Positions 16,230-22,948 of a stretch of DNA of 28,429 nt are shown one piece after another. A model generated the notes under the pieces. It had not been told where the DNA came from. It saw nothing but the letters and a program-made list of their open reading frames with translations, and made no database searches. Where the stretch lies: NCBI GenBank assembly GCA_964468725.1, contig CAYXVU010000059.1:1-28429 (forward strand), read 5' to 3'. Origin of the DNA: CAYXVU01 sp964468725 (GTDB taxonomy: Bacteria > Acidobacteriota > Blastocatellia > UBA7656). The translations under genes were made by a program, and so were the position numbers. The first letter of the stretch is position 1. The number at the start of each line of letters is the position of its first letter.

Positions 16230-17636
16230 AAGAAGACTGTCATCATTCTCTTTCTGGTTCTGGCTCTGGTTGCCACCGTCTTGCCCTTTTGTTCAAGCGC
16301 GGCAGAACGCGTTGATCTCATCGTTCGCGGCGGCACGATTGTCACCATGAACGCGCAAGGGCAAGTTATCGAAAATGGCGCGGTCGCCATTCGCAACGAG
16401 CGCATCGTCGCCGTCGGCACAACCGCTGACATCGTCGCCAAATACGTCGCCGCGCGCATCATCTCAGCCACCGGTAAGGTCGTCATGCCGGGGCTTATCA
16501 ATACGCACACTCATGTGCCGATGGGCTTGTTTCGCGGCATCGCCGATGACCTGATGCTGATGGAGTGGTTGCAAAAATATATCTTCCCTGCCGAAGCTAA
16601 AAATGTGGATGAAGAGTTTGTTCGTTGGGGGACGCGGCTCGGTTGTTTAGAGATGATTCAAAGCGGCACGACGACCTACGTGGATATGTACTACTTCGAA
16701 GACGCTATTGCCGAAGAGACGGCGAAGGCCGGAATGCGCGGCGTGCTCGGCGAAACGGTGATTGATTTCCCGGTGCCCGACAATAAGACGTGGGAGGCGG
16801 CGATGGCCTACGCCGAAAAGTTCGTCAAGAAGTGGAAAGGCCACCCGCTCATCACTCCGGCCATCGCGCCGCATGCGCCCTATACGGTTTCGACCGAACA
16901 CCTCAAACAGACGCACGACTTTGCGACGCGTCACAACGTGCCGCTCATCATTCACATACTCGAAGATCAATCAGAAGTGAAGACGATTACCGAGAAGTAC
17001 GGCGCTAGCTCCGTCACCTACCTTGATCGCAATGGCTTGCTGGATGATCGCGTCATCGCCGCGCACATGGTTTGGCCAAGCGCGGAAGAGATCGGCATCC
17101 TCGCAGCGCGCGGCGTCGGCGTTGGCCATTGCCCGCAATCGAATATGAAGCTGGCGGCGGGCGTCGCCCCCGTGCCGCAGATGCGTCAAGCCGGTGTTGC
17201 CGTCGGACTCGGAACCGACGGCGCGGCCTCGAATAACGATGTCAGTATGTGGGAAGAGATGGATACGGCAGCCAAACTGCACAAACTCATTGCCAAAGAC
17301 CCGACCGTCGTCAGCGCGCGCGAAGCGTTAGAGATGGCGACAATCGGCGGGGCACGCGCCATTAACCTCGACCGCGAAATCGGCTCGCTCGAAGCGGGCA
17401 AACGCGCTGACCTCATCCTTGTCAGCCTCAACGGCGCGCATCAGACGCCGCTCTACAATGTCTATTCGGCGCTCGTCTACAGCACGAAGGCCTCGGATGT
17501 AGAGACGGTCATCATCAATGGCCGCGTGGTCATGCAAAATCATCAGGTGTTGACGCTCAACGAACGGCTGGTGAAAGCGAAAGCCAAAGAGTACCGCGAC
17601 CGCATTCGCAAAAGCCTTGCGTCGCCTGACAAGTAG
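16227..17636 (+). CDS. Exported amidohydrolase of the MtaD/TrzA/AtzA family
   Basis: A 469-residue metal-dependent hydrolase starting at TTG 16227. Residues 1-26 (MKKTVIILFLVLALVATVLP, then FCSSAA) form a signal peptide, so the enzyme should act in the periplasm; characterised MtaD/SAH deaminases are cytoplasmic. Expected active-site residues are present: H94 and H96 in INTHTH, H243 in IIH, E246 three residues on as general acid, H280 in AAHMVW, and D331 in GLGTDGAASNND. HCPQSNMKLA (301-310) is typical of this branch. Relatives deaminate 5'-methylthioadenosine, S-adenosylhomocysteine, guanine-like or triazine compounds, usually with Zn or Fe. The substrate cannot be told from sequence. No nucleoside transport or salvage genes lie beside it, so it looks like a stand-alone scavenging enzyme. 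Confidence 0.9.
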   Translation: MKKTVIILFLVLALVATVLPFCSSAAERVDLIVRGGTIVTMNAQGQVIENGAVAIRNERIVAVGTTADIVAKYVAARIISATGKVVMPGLINTHTHVPMGLFRGIADDLMLMEWLQKYIFPAEAKNVDEEFVRWGTRLGCLEMIQSGTTTYVDMYYFEDAIAEETAKAGMRGVLGETVIDFPVPDNKTWEAAMAYAEKFVKKWKGHPLITPAIAPHAPYTVSTEHLKQTHDFATRHNVPLIIHILEDQSEVKTITEKYGASSVTYLDRNGLLDDRVIAAHMVWPSAEEIGILAARGVGVGHCPQSNMKLAAGVAPVPQMRQAGVAVGLGTDGAASNNDVSMWEEMDTAAKLHKLIAKDPTVVSAREALEMATIGGARAINLDREIGSLEAGKRADLILVSLNGAHQTPLYNVYSALVYSTKASDVETVIINGRVVMQNHQVLTLNERLVKAKAKEYRDRIRKSLASPDK

Positions 17637-17766
17637 TGGCGAGTGGCAACTTATCAGGGCTTGCCACTTGGTGCAGCTACGGAAAGGCTGGCTGCACTCT
17701 CTTTGCGGCCTTCGCACCTTTGCCTTGAACTGATCGATGAATGTGGAAGGCGTTGACAGAAACGCA

Positions 17767-18003
17767 TCACTTGGTTTGCTGCAAGCGGCGCAGAGCCGTC
17801 AGTAGAGACTCGAACTCTTCTCGACAATCCCCACACACTTCCAGATGCTCCTGCACGAGGCGCAAGGCTTCTGGAACCTCTTTGTCAACGAGTGCGCGCT
17901 CCGCAAAGAGGTCGAGTTGGGCCAGACAGGCATTGCAGCCAATCTCTACAGTCCGCGCCGACCGCGCCGCGCGAATGATCTTTTTCAGAGATGTTAAGTC
18001 CAT
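17767..18003 (-). CDS. Small zinc-finger protein, anti-sigma factor candidate
   Basis: A 78-residue protein (ATG 18003; a GTG at 18006 is directly adjacent). Metal-ligand spacing is C23-x2-C26 ... H53-x3-C57-x2-C60, within EIGCNACLAQ and EHLEVCGDCREEF. This resembles the zf-HC2/ZAS domain of anti-sigma factors, where an HxxxCxxC element binds zinc and clamps an ECF sigma factor. There is no membrane segment, so it would be a soluble, cytoplasmic type that may sense redox or metal state. It lies 117 bases downstream of the sigma factor gene on the same strand, the usual arrangement for a cognate pair. Function is inferred from motif and context. Confidence 0.75.
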   Translation of the reverse strand: MDLTSLKKIIRAARSARTVEIGCNACLAQLDLFAERALVDKEVPEALRLVQEHLEVCGDCREEFESLLTALRRLQQTK

Positions 18004-18120
18004 CACAATTCGTCAGTGCCTATCGCACTGCTGCGGCTGCTCTTTTCGAACCGCCGCCTCTCCTCTCTCGGCGCTCGTTTTGCCCTCTGCAAATCCGCAG
18101 CCGCGCCATCATAGCGCGAG

Positions 18121-18825
18121 CTAGAGATCGAGCGCAAAACGCACATCCTCTCCCGATAATCCTGCCTCCACCAACGCCTGTTTCAGCCGCCGCCGCGCAT
18201 CGTGCGAGAGTTTGTAGAGCGCATTGCGCGTCGTCCCCATGCGTCGGGCAATCTCTTCGAGCGGCGCTTCGTTGACCAGTTCCGCGAAGACGATCTGCCG
18301 CTGCTTCTCTGTCAATTTCTCGGCAATCGCCTGATAGAGCGTCTCAACGATGCGGCGCTGTAGCGAGCGTTTTGCAGGGTCGTCGGATTGAGCAACGAAC
18401 GAATCCGGCGTCGCCTCGCTGCCCTGTAACATCTCGTCCAGCGAAACGTCCTTCCAGCGTCGCCGCCGCATCTCGGTAAACGCAACGTGTACGCCGATGG
18501 TGAGCGCCCAAGTCGTAAAGCGGCTCTCTCCGCGAAACGAATCCAGTTTATCGAGAACCCTCAGCAACGCATCCTGGGCGAAGTCTTCAATCTGCGCCCT
18601 CTGCACCTCGCCGTACTCCGACAACGCATAGCGCAACCCTTGCGTCAGGAAAGTCCGCAAATCCGTCAACGCCGTTTCGCGTTGCCATCCCGGCTCACGC
18701 AAGTCATGGAGCCATTGCTGATTGTTCCGTTCTGTCTCTGGCACGTTCAACTGCCTGTCAGGAGCAGAGTGAGCCTTCAAGGTGCATAAGGCTACAGCCG
18801 CTTGTCTGCGCCCCTGTTGCATCAT
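18121..18825 (-). CDS. ECF-like RNA polymerase sigma factor
   Basis: A 234-residue sigma-70 family protein. I chose ATG 18825 because it lies one base after the stop of the upstream tautomerase frame; the longer frame to 18915 only overlaps that gene. Region 2 is clear (IEDFAQDALLRVLDKLDSFRG, then ESRFTTWALTIGVHVAFTEM and RRRRW). It recruits core polymerase and binds the -10 element. Region 4 at the C-terminus (LTEKQRQIVFAELVN, then EEIARRMGTTRNALYKLSHDARRRL) is a helix-turn-helix for the -35 element. No region 1.1 or 3 is seen, which fits the ECF class. The zinc-finger protein downstream is the likely anti-sigma. The redox genes directly upstream are candidate targets, which would make this a self-regulating unit; that is inference. 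Confidence 0.9.
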   Translation of the reverse strand: MMQQGRRQAAVALCTLKAHSAPDRQLNVPETERNNQQWLHDLREPGWQRETALTDLRTFLTQGLRYALSEYGEVQRAQIEDFAQDALLRVLDKLDSFRGESRFTTWALTIGVHVAFTEMRRRRWKDVSLDEMLQGSEATPDSFVAQSDDPAKRSLQRRIVETLYQAIAEKLTEKQRQIVFAELVNEAPLEEIARRMGTTRNALYKLSHDARRRLKQALVEAGLSGEDVRFALDL

Positions 18826-18826
18826 A

Positions 18827-19039
18827 CTACGAATCTTTCGCGCGGTTGCGATACTCTTCAAGCGGCAAGCCTGCGATTCTCCAGTTTTCCATATCCACTT
18901 CATCAATGACAACAATGGCCGTCGCTGGAGACTTGCCGAGCGTGTTCACCGATAGCTCGGTGATGCTGCGAATGAGAGCAGCTTTTTGTTGCGCGGTCGT
19001 ACCGCCTTCGCGTGTGCTCTTGATGTTGACCTATGGCCT
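18827..19039 (-). pseudogene. 4-oxalocrotonate tautomerase family gene with lost start and early stop
   Basis: The minus-strand frame from 19030 to the stop TAG at 18829-18827 encodes VNIKSTREGGTTAQQKAALI and, further on, ATAIVVIDEVDMENWRIAGL, LEEYRNR. These are hallmarks of the small 4-OT family, which uses a catalytic Pro1 after Met removal. Family members start M-P-x-V-N-I-K. Here the codons in those places are AGG (19039-19037), CCA (Pro kept) and TAG (19033-19031), so the start codon appears mutated to AGG and codon 3 is a stop. No other start lies near the N-terminus. Both defects are single-base changes from a plausible intact gene, so the decay is recent, or the bases are sequencing errors. 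The rest of the frame is intact and ends one base before the sigma gene start. Confidence 0.75.
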
Positions 19040-19068
19040 TTGACCTTTCTGATACGGGTGATGATCGC

Positions 19069-19494
19069 TCATCCGAAGACCATGCTGCCGCCGAGATTGC
19101 CCTCATAGAGCAGCGCCGCTAGGACTGCGAAGGCCAGTAAGAAGTAGAGCGCACCGGGCTTCTTATCCCGCTTGTGGAGCAGTCCGCGCCAGATGGCCAA
19201 ACCGATGAAGGCAATCGCTAAGCCGAAGCCGACCCACTGATGGAGAAAGATGGTTTCAGCGGGCAGCCCGGCTTTCACCTGCTCTTTCCAAAACCATCCG
19301 GCTATCGCCGTCAGCGGCGTAATCAGCGCCGCATAGAGCATCATCCACCAACCTGCATAGGTGAGCGACAAGCGATGTGTCACCTTGCCGAGCACATCGC
19401 TGACCACCGATGCCGGAATCAGCGCGGCTGTGAAGTTGACCAAAATCGGGTGCAGGTGATGCCAAGTGAGTTCTGCCGATAGCGGGAAAGACAT
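19069..19494 (-). CDS. DUF2231-type four-helix membrane protein
   Basis: A 141-residue integral membrane protein. The start is ATG 19494 (MSFPLSAELTWHHLHPILVN) with AAGGAG about 10 bases upstream; the longer frame runs back into the cytochrome gene. Four hydrophobic segments are seen: about 13-30 (HPILVNFTAALIPASVV), about 42-64, about 80-98 (HQWVGFGLAIAFIGLAIW) and about 112-130. The motif HHLHPILVNFTAA and a later H-Q-W are conserved in DUF2231, whose paired histidines have been suggested to bind heme or a redox cofactor. It lies 38 bases after the cytochrome P460-like gene, so a membrane electron-transfer partner for that protein is a reasonable inference. No experimental function is known to me. 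Confidence 0.8.
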   Translation of the reverse strand: MSFPLSAELTWHHLHPILVNFTAALIPASVVSDVLGKVTHRLSLTYAGWWMMLYAALITPLTAIAGWFWKEQVKAGLPAETIFLHQWVGFGLAIAFIGLAIWRGLLHKRDKKPGALYFLLAFAVLAALLYEGNLGGSMVFG

Positions 19495-19532
19495 CGCCGG
19501 GCTGCTCCTTTCTGCCGTTTCACACAGCGTTG

Positions 19533-20189
19533 TTACTTGGCACTGGCGGCGCGTCCGCGCAGCACCGGGTAGTATTGCGAAAAGACCATGCTGCCTGCGG
19601 GCGCAGTCAGGTGGCATTGCGCGCAGGCGGCTTGCGGCTGCGCAGTCGCCTTCTCGGTGAGCGGGTACGAGTGGCCATAGCTGAAATATGCCCAACCGTT
19701 GGCCTCTCTGGGAAAGCGTTTGCTATCTTTGACCGCCGCCTCCAACCCGATGAACTCGCCCATAAAGTAACCTTTGCCGCTGGATGCCGCATTGCTGCCG
19801 ACCGAGATGAGCTCTTTGATGACCACCGTCCCATCGGGGAAGGTTCCCGTCTTTTTGTACTCTGCCCAACTCGCCGGGTCTATGTAGACGTTATGAAACT
19901 CGGGAAACGCTGCGTTGCCGCCATTCAGATCGTTAGGCGTGAGCGGCGCTCCGATATAAATCCATTCGCGGTAGCCTTGCGGTCGAATGAGCGCACCCTC
20001 TTCGTCATACATGGCGACCACCTGCGCCGTCATGCCAGCCGCCTCTGCGGGGCGGCTGACGGTCTCGGTGCGACTTTCCGCTTCCGCTTGCGAGCCGCGC
20101 GTCGTGCAGGCAGAAACTAGCAACGCGGCGATGAGCGTCATCAGGAGCGCGCTCAATTGCAACTGCTTCTTCAAGGGTAATACAGGCAT
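19533..20189 (-). CDS. Cytochrome P460-like lipoprotein with one CxxCH heme site
   Basis: A 218-residue exported protein. I chose ATG 20189 because GAAGGAGG (20203-20196) lies about 7 bases upstream; the in-frame ATG at 20195 almost touches the Shine-Dalgarno. The signal (LLMTLIAALLVSAC) ends in a lipobox V-S-A-C at Cys28. The body matches the cytochrome P460 fold: REWIYIGAPLTPND, FPEFHNVYIDP, FPDGTVVIKELISVG, GWAYFSYG. The C-terminal CAQCH (189-193) covalently binds heme c, so it is a periplasmic heme protein. Family members oxidise hydroxylamine or bind NO (cytochrome c'-beta). No hydroxylamine or ammonia oxidation genes are present, so NO handling or generic electron transfer is more likely. 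It is in a run with a copper protein and DUF2231. Confidence 0.88.
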   Translation of the reverse strand: MPVLPLKKQLQLSALLMTLIAALLVSACTTRGSQAEAESRTETVSRPAEAAGMTAQVVAMYDEEGALIRPQGYREWIYIGAPLTPNDLNGGNAAFPEFHNVYIDPASWAEYKKTGTFPDGTVVIKELISVGSNAASSGKGYFMGEFIGLEAAVKDSKRFPREANGWAYFSYGHSYPLTEKATAQPQAACAQCHLTAPAGSMVFSQYYPVLRGRAASAK

Positions 20190-20195
20190 CGTCAT

Positions 20196-20203
20196 TCCTC
20201 CTT
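20196..20203 (-). promoter_or_regulatory. Shine-Dalgarno that decides the cytochrome start
   Basis: GAAGGAGG on the minus strand ends one base before an in-frame ATG (20195) but about 7 bases before a second (20189). The usual spacing favours the second. Confidence 0.7.
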
Positions 20204-20261
20204 CGAAAGATCGAGATAAATCGAATCGGTTGATCGCAGGGATAGAGACCGAACGACCAAG

Positions 20262-20636
20262 TTATTTGACAATCAGCCGCGCCTTCATCGTCGGATGAAA
20301 CGTGCAGAGGTATGGGTAAGAACCAGCCCTTCGCGCTATGAACTTCCACGACGCATTGGCGGCGATGCTCTTTGAATCGAAGCCCTTCCCCTCAGCCGTC
20401 GCCGTGTGCGGCACAAGGTCTTGGTTTTTCCAAATCACTGTGTCGCCCGCGTTGACGGTCAATGTTTCGGGCTGAAAGGCAAAGCTGCTGATGATGATTG
20501 TATGGGTTTGCGGCGAGGGTTTGGGTTTCGCCGCCCATGTTGGCAACTCCATACAACCCAGCGCGACCAACAAGAGAGTGAGCGTCAGGAGCGGGCGAGC
20601 CGCCCCTGACAGAGTGAGCCAGTGCCGCTTAATCAT
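20262..20636 (-). CDS. Plastocyanin/amicyanin-like type I copper protein
   Basis: A 124-residue cupredoxin. The start ATG 20636 overlaps the stop of the DUF4142 gene by one base (TAATG), so translation is coupled. Residues about 14-36 are the signal; a lipobox-like L-G-C at Cys28 is possible but imperfect, and cleavage after TWA near 35 is the alternative. The mature part carries FAFQPETLTVNAGDTVIWKN and the four type I copper ligands: H77 in PHTA, then C111, H114 and M117 in YLCTFHPTM. All ligands are intact, so it should be a blue-copper electron carrier in the periplasm. The neighbouring heme protein is a natural partner. The redox partners themselves are not proven. Confidence 0.92.
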   Translation of the reverse strand: MIKRHWLTLSGAARPLLTLTLLLVALGCMELPTWAAKPKPSPQTHTIIISSFAFQPETLTVNAGDTVIWKNQDLVPHTATAEGKGFDSKSIAANASWKFIARRAGSYPYLCTFHPTMKARLIVK

Positions 20637-21244
20637 TAGTGGCTCATCCCCATTTTGTGCTCGCCCATCGCCCCTGATTTCCCAAACGCGGACTGCACCT
20701 GCCGCGCGTGTTCCAGATGCTTCTGAAACAGAGGCAACACGCTGACCAGTGTGGATTTGAGTTCGGCATTCTGTGCATTAGGGATCAACAGCTTCTCGGT
20801 CGCGTTGACGACCAGTTCGTGATAGGACACTTCATTGTCAATGTAGTAGGCATCGAAATCTTTGCCTTTGAGCTTCTTCAATTGTTCTTTGACCTTTGCG
20901 CCGTTGGTTGCAAGTCCTCTGCTGGTGTCGTTCTCTTCCGGCGTTACGCCGAGCTTGCGGAGCAACTCACCTGCGGCTTTTTGCACGGCTGAGTGATCGG
21001 TCACCATGCGTTGGGCGAACTCGCGCACCGTTTTGCTCTTCGCTTTCGAAAGAGCGATCTTGCCGTACGCAATATCGAGTTCACCGGCAACCGAAACGAT
21101 GGCCGCGATATGAGCATCGCTGAGGCTGCCCATCTGCTGCATAGGCGTTGGGGTTGCCGCTGTCTGTATCGGAGCGCAGAATGCAAGTAAGGCAAGCAGC
21201 GTCAAAGTTGCTGCGGTCGCCTGCAAACGTGAGATAAAAGTCAT
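20636..21244 (-). CDS. DUF4142 (ferritin-like helical) exported protein
   Basis: A 202-residue protein. The start is ATG 21244 with AAGGAG about 8 bases upstream; a longer frame to 21280 has no such support. A signal peptide covers about 1-30 (ATLTLLALLAFCAPIQTAA). The mature chain is alpha-helical with DUF4142 hallmarks: DIAYGKIALSKAKSKTVREF, AQRMVTDHSAVQKAAGEL, FDAYYIDNEVSYHELV, LPLFQKHLEHARQ. The conserved His and acidic residues lie on a ferritin-like four-helix bundle. A Met/His-rich tail (GEHKMGMSH) could bind copper or another metal. It is the first gene of the run and overlaps the cupredoxin gene by one base, which supports a shared metal or oxidative-stress role. The biochemical function is unknown. 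Confidence 0.85.
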   Translation of the reverse strand: MTFISRLQATAATLTLLALLAFCAPIQTAATPTPMQQMGSLSDAHIAAIVSVAGELDIAYGKIALSKAKSKTVREFAQRMVTDHSAVQKAAGELLRKLGVTPEENDTSRGLATNGAKVKEQLKKLKGKDFDAYYIDNEVSYHELVVNATEKLLIPNAQNAELKSTLVSVLPLFQKHLEHARQVQSAFGKSGAMGEHKMGMSH

Positions 21245-21359
21245 CTGTATTTCTCCTTGCTGATAAAGTGAATTTTCCATTCATCGTGAGGCGGTCGGGT
21301 CAGCCCGAAGCCGCGTGCTGCCGACGAATCGCTGCTTGATGCGATGGGCGGCGAAGTTT

Positions 21360-21409
21360 CCCTGCGGAGGGGCGAAGCTGCACGCCGGTTGCTTCGCCCC
21401 TCCGCAGGG
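21360..21409. repeat. Perfect 19-bp inverted repeat (strong hairpin)
   Basis: Arms 21360-21378 and 21391-21409 are exactly complementary, with a 12-base loop. It lies just downstream (minus-strand sense) of the AhpD-like gene and upstream of the DUF4142 gene. No T-run follows on either strand, so it may be a REP-like repeat or a factor-assisted terminator rather than a classic intrinsic one. Confidence 0.75.
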
Positions 21410-21427
21410 CGCTCCCGCGCTGCGACT

Positions 21428-21976
21428 TCAGGCAGCAGCAACTACGGGAACTTTAGGGAAATCCACAACCGTACCGGCAACGTGATTAAAGTAGTTGGTA
21501 AACAGGTTGAGGGCGACGTGGGCGACGATTTCGGCAATCTCGCCGTCTCCGAAGCCTGCTTGCCGTAAGCCTGTGACTTCGTCATCGCTGACCAGTCCGC
21601 GTTGATTGACCACCGTGCGGGCAAAGAGCAACGCGGCGGCGGCGCGGCTATCGGATGATTTGCCTTGTCGGCTGTCAAGCACCTCTTGTTCGCTCAGCCC
21701 TGCGATCTTGCCGAGGGCGCTGTGCGCCGAAAGGCAGTATTCACAGGTGTTGGCCTCTGCGACGGTGAGCGCGATCTGTTCGCGCAGTTTGACTGACAAC
21801 AGGCCTTTGCCGAGGGTGCTGCTAAAGTTCAAGTAGGCTTCCAGCACGGCGGGCGACTGCGCCATCGTGCGCATGAGATTAGGCACTGTACCTAGCTTCG
21901 CCTGCACGCCATCAAGCAACTCTTTGGCTTTGCCGGTTGCGGTTGCGGGATCAATTGCTGGCAATCGTGTATTCAC
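21428..21976 (-). CDS. AhpD/carboxymuconolactone decarboxylase-like peroxidase-family protein
   Basis: A 182-residue protein. The start is GTG 21976 with GGGAG 6 bases upstream. The core motif EANTCEYCLSAH supplies the redox pair C78 and C81 and the nearby H85, as in AhpD-type alkylhydroperoxidases. True gamma-carboxymuconolactone decarboxylases lack this Cys pair. The surrounding helices (LREQIALTVAEANTCEYC, then EIAEIVAHVALNLFTNYFNHVAGT) are typical of the peroxidase-related branch. There is no signal peptide, so it is cytoplasmic. The likely role is thiol-based peroxide removal. Its neighbours on the minus strand are redox proteins, but the strong hairpin at 21360-21409 separates it from them, so co-transcription is uncertain. 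Confidence 0.88.
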   Translation of the reverse strand: MNTRLPAIDPATATGKAKELLDGVQAKLGTVPNLMRTMAQSPAVLEAYLNFSSTLGKGLLSVKLREQIALTVAEANTCEYCLSAHSALGKIAGLSEQEVLDSRQGKSSDSRAAAALLFARTVVNQRGLVSDDEVTGLRQAGFGDGEIAEIVAHVALNLFTNYFNHVAGTVVDFPKVPVVAAA

Positions 21977-22366
21977 GTTTTTCTCCCTTTATAAAAAGTT
22001 GTCCTGACCAAGTCAGATTTCCGCTTCACTGAGATAGATGCGATGAGCGCGGAAAATCTTACTTGCCGACTCTAGCCCCACTGATGGAGGCGGTTCCGGA
22101 GGGTGTCAATCGCCCCTCTGTGGAGAGAGGGCAGCGGTCTGCGGTTCCTCTCGATACAAAGGAGAAACCTTGTTATAGTCATCCCCGCAAACAGGGTTTG
22201 CAGGTTTCATCAGTCTGGCTATGCTGAGATCGGAAGGGATAGACATGAGTTGAGCGGCGGCCTCTGACCGCTGTGCTCAGACGAAAGGCTGGCGGTCAGA
22301 GACCGCCGCTCAACCAAGGTTTCTCATCTTGTTTTGCCATTCGGTACTAGATCGAAAGGGATGGAC
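21977..22366. other. 390-bp intergenic region between divergent genes
   Basis: It holds no supported gene. The left third contains short complementary runs (CCCTCT/AGAGGG near 22116-22130). The right part holds the palindromic element and the duplicated start region described separately. A promoter for the DCC gene could not be fixed. Confidence 0.5.
22162..22325. mobile_element. Small MITE-like element with 11-bp terminal inverted repeats
   Basis: GAGAAACCTTG (22162-22172) and its exact reverse complement (22315-22325) bound a 164-bp segment. Inside its right half is a 23-bp hairpin with one C/A mismatch (G-U on the minus strand): arms 22249-22271 and 22292-22314, 20-base loop. It has no coding capacity. 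There is no obvious target-site duplication directly outside the 11-bp ends. It could be a REP/MITE element or a chance arrangement; copies elsewhere in the genome would settle it. Confidence 0.45.
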
Positions 22367-22371
22367 ATGAG
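22227..22371 (+). repeat. Direct repeat of the DCC gene start region
   Basis: Copies at 22227-22249 and 22349-22371 match at 21 of 23 positions. Each holds a Shine-Dalgarno-like AAGGG and ATGAG. The second copy provides the working start at 22367. The first gives only ATG-AGT-TGA, and the internal hairpin begins at its last base. This looks like a duplicated 5' gene end. Confidence 0.65.
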
Positions 22372-22795
22372 CGAGCAGTCGAAGCAACCGGTCTTACTCT
22401 ATGATGGTGTTTGTGGCTTTTGCAATCAGAGCGTGCAAACGGTCATCAAGTATGACAGGAGCGGCGAGTTGAAGTTTGCGGCTCTGCAAAGCGCCTATGG
22501 CGCAGAGGTCATCAGACGCCATCCCGAATTAGAGAAGGTTGACTCGTTGATGTTTGTCGAACGCCTGGGCGACGGCAGCGAAACGGTTGCCGTGCGCTCA
22601 AGCGGGGCGTTGCGCGTTGCGGCCTATCTGGGCGGTTGGTGGAAAATTTTGTTGGTCGCTTACCTCATTCCGCGACCGGTGCGCGACTTCTTTTACGATC
22701 TATTTGCGCGCTATCGCTACCGCCTGTTTGGCAAACACGAGTCGTGTATGATTCCATCGCCCGACGTTCGCAGTCGATTTTTAGACATGGGCTGA
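22367..22795 (+). CDS. DCC-family (DUF393) thiol-disulfide oxidoreductase-like protein
   Basis: A 142-residue protein. The start is ATG 22367, with GAAAGGG 6 bases upstream; ATG 22361 touches the Shine-Dalgarno. The N-terminal motif LLYDGVCGFCNQSV contains D-G-V-C-x2-C, the D-C-C signature with a thioredoxin-like CxxC pair. Further family marks are RSSGALRVAAYLGGWW and a conserved YRYRLFGK near the C-terminus. A hydrophobic stretch (WWKILLVAYLIPRPVRDFFY) may attach it to the membrane. The family is predicted to handle thiol-disulfide exchange, but no substrate is established. A flavin disulfide reductase gene follows 153 bases later on the same strand and is a possible partner. Confidence 0.85.
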   Translation: MSEQSKQPVLLYDGVCGFCNQSVQTVIKYDRSGELKFAALQSAYGAEVIRRHPELEKVDSLMFVERLGDGSETVAVRSSGALRVAAYLGGWWKILLVAYLIPRPVRDFFYDLFARYRYRLFGKHESCMIPSPDVRSRFLDMG

Positions 22796-22948
22796 CCAAA
22801 GAGTTCGTTCATATCGAAATCCGAACCCTGCTTTCATCCGTAGATTTCTAGTGCCGTATCAATCCGCCGTTTGCAGTACGTCCGGCAGGTAAGGAGTTGG
22901 CGCAGATCAACTCCTTGTCGTACTCAATCCGCTTTTCGAGGTCAACTT

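Noticed and set aside
18826..18915. A 30-codon N-terminal extension of the sigma factor
   Set aside because: It overlaps the tautomerase frame, begins with TTG, and an ATG sits one base after the tautomerase stop.
21988..22016. A -35/-10 pair (CTGACT, 17 bases, TATAAA) for the AhpD-like gene on the minus strand
   Set aside because: The implied transcription start would fall within the Shine-Dalgarno region, so it would give a leaderless or RBS-less mRNA; kept only as a note.
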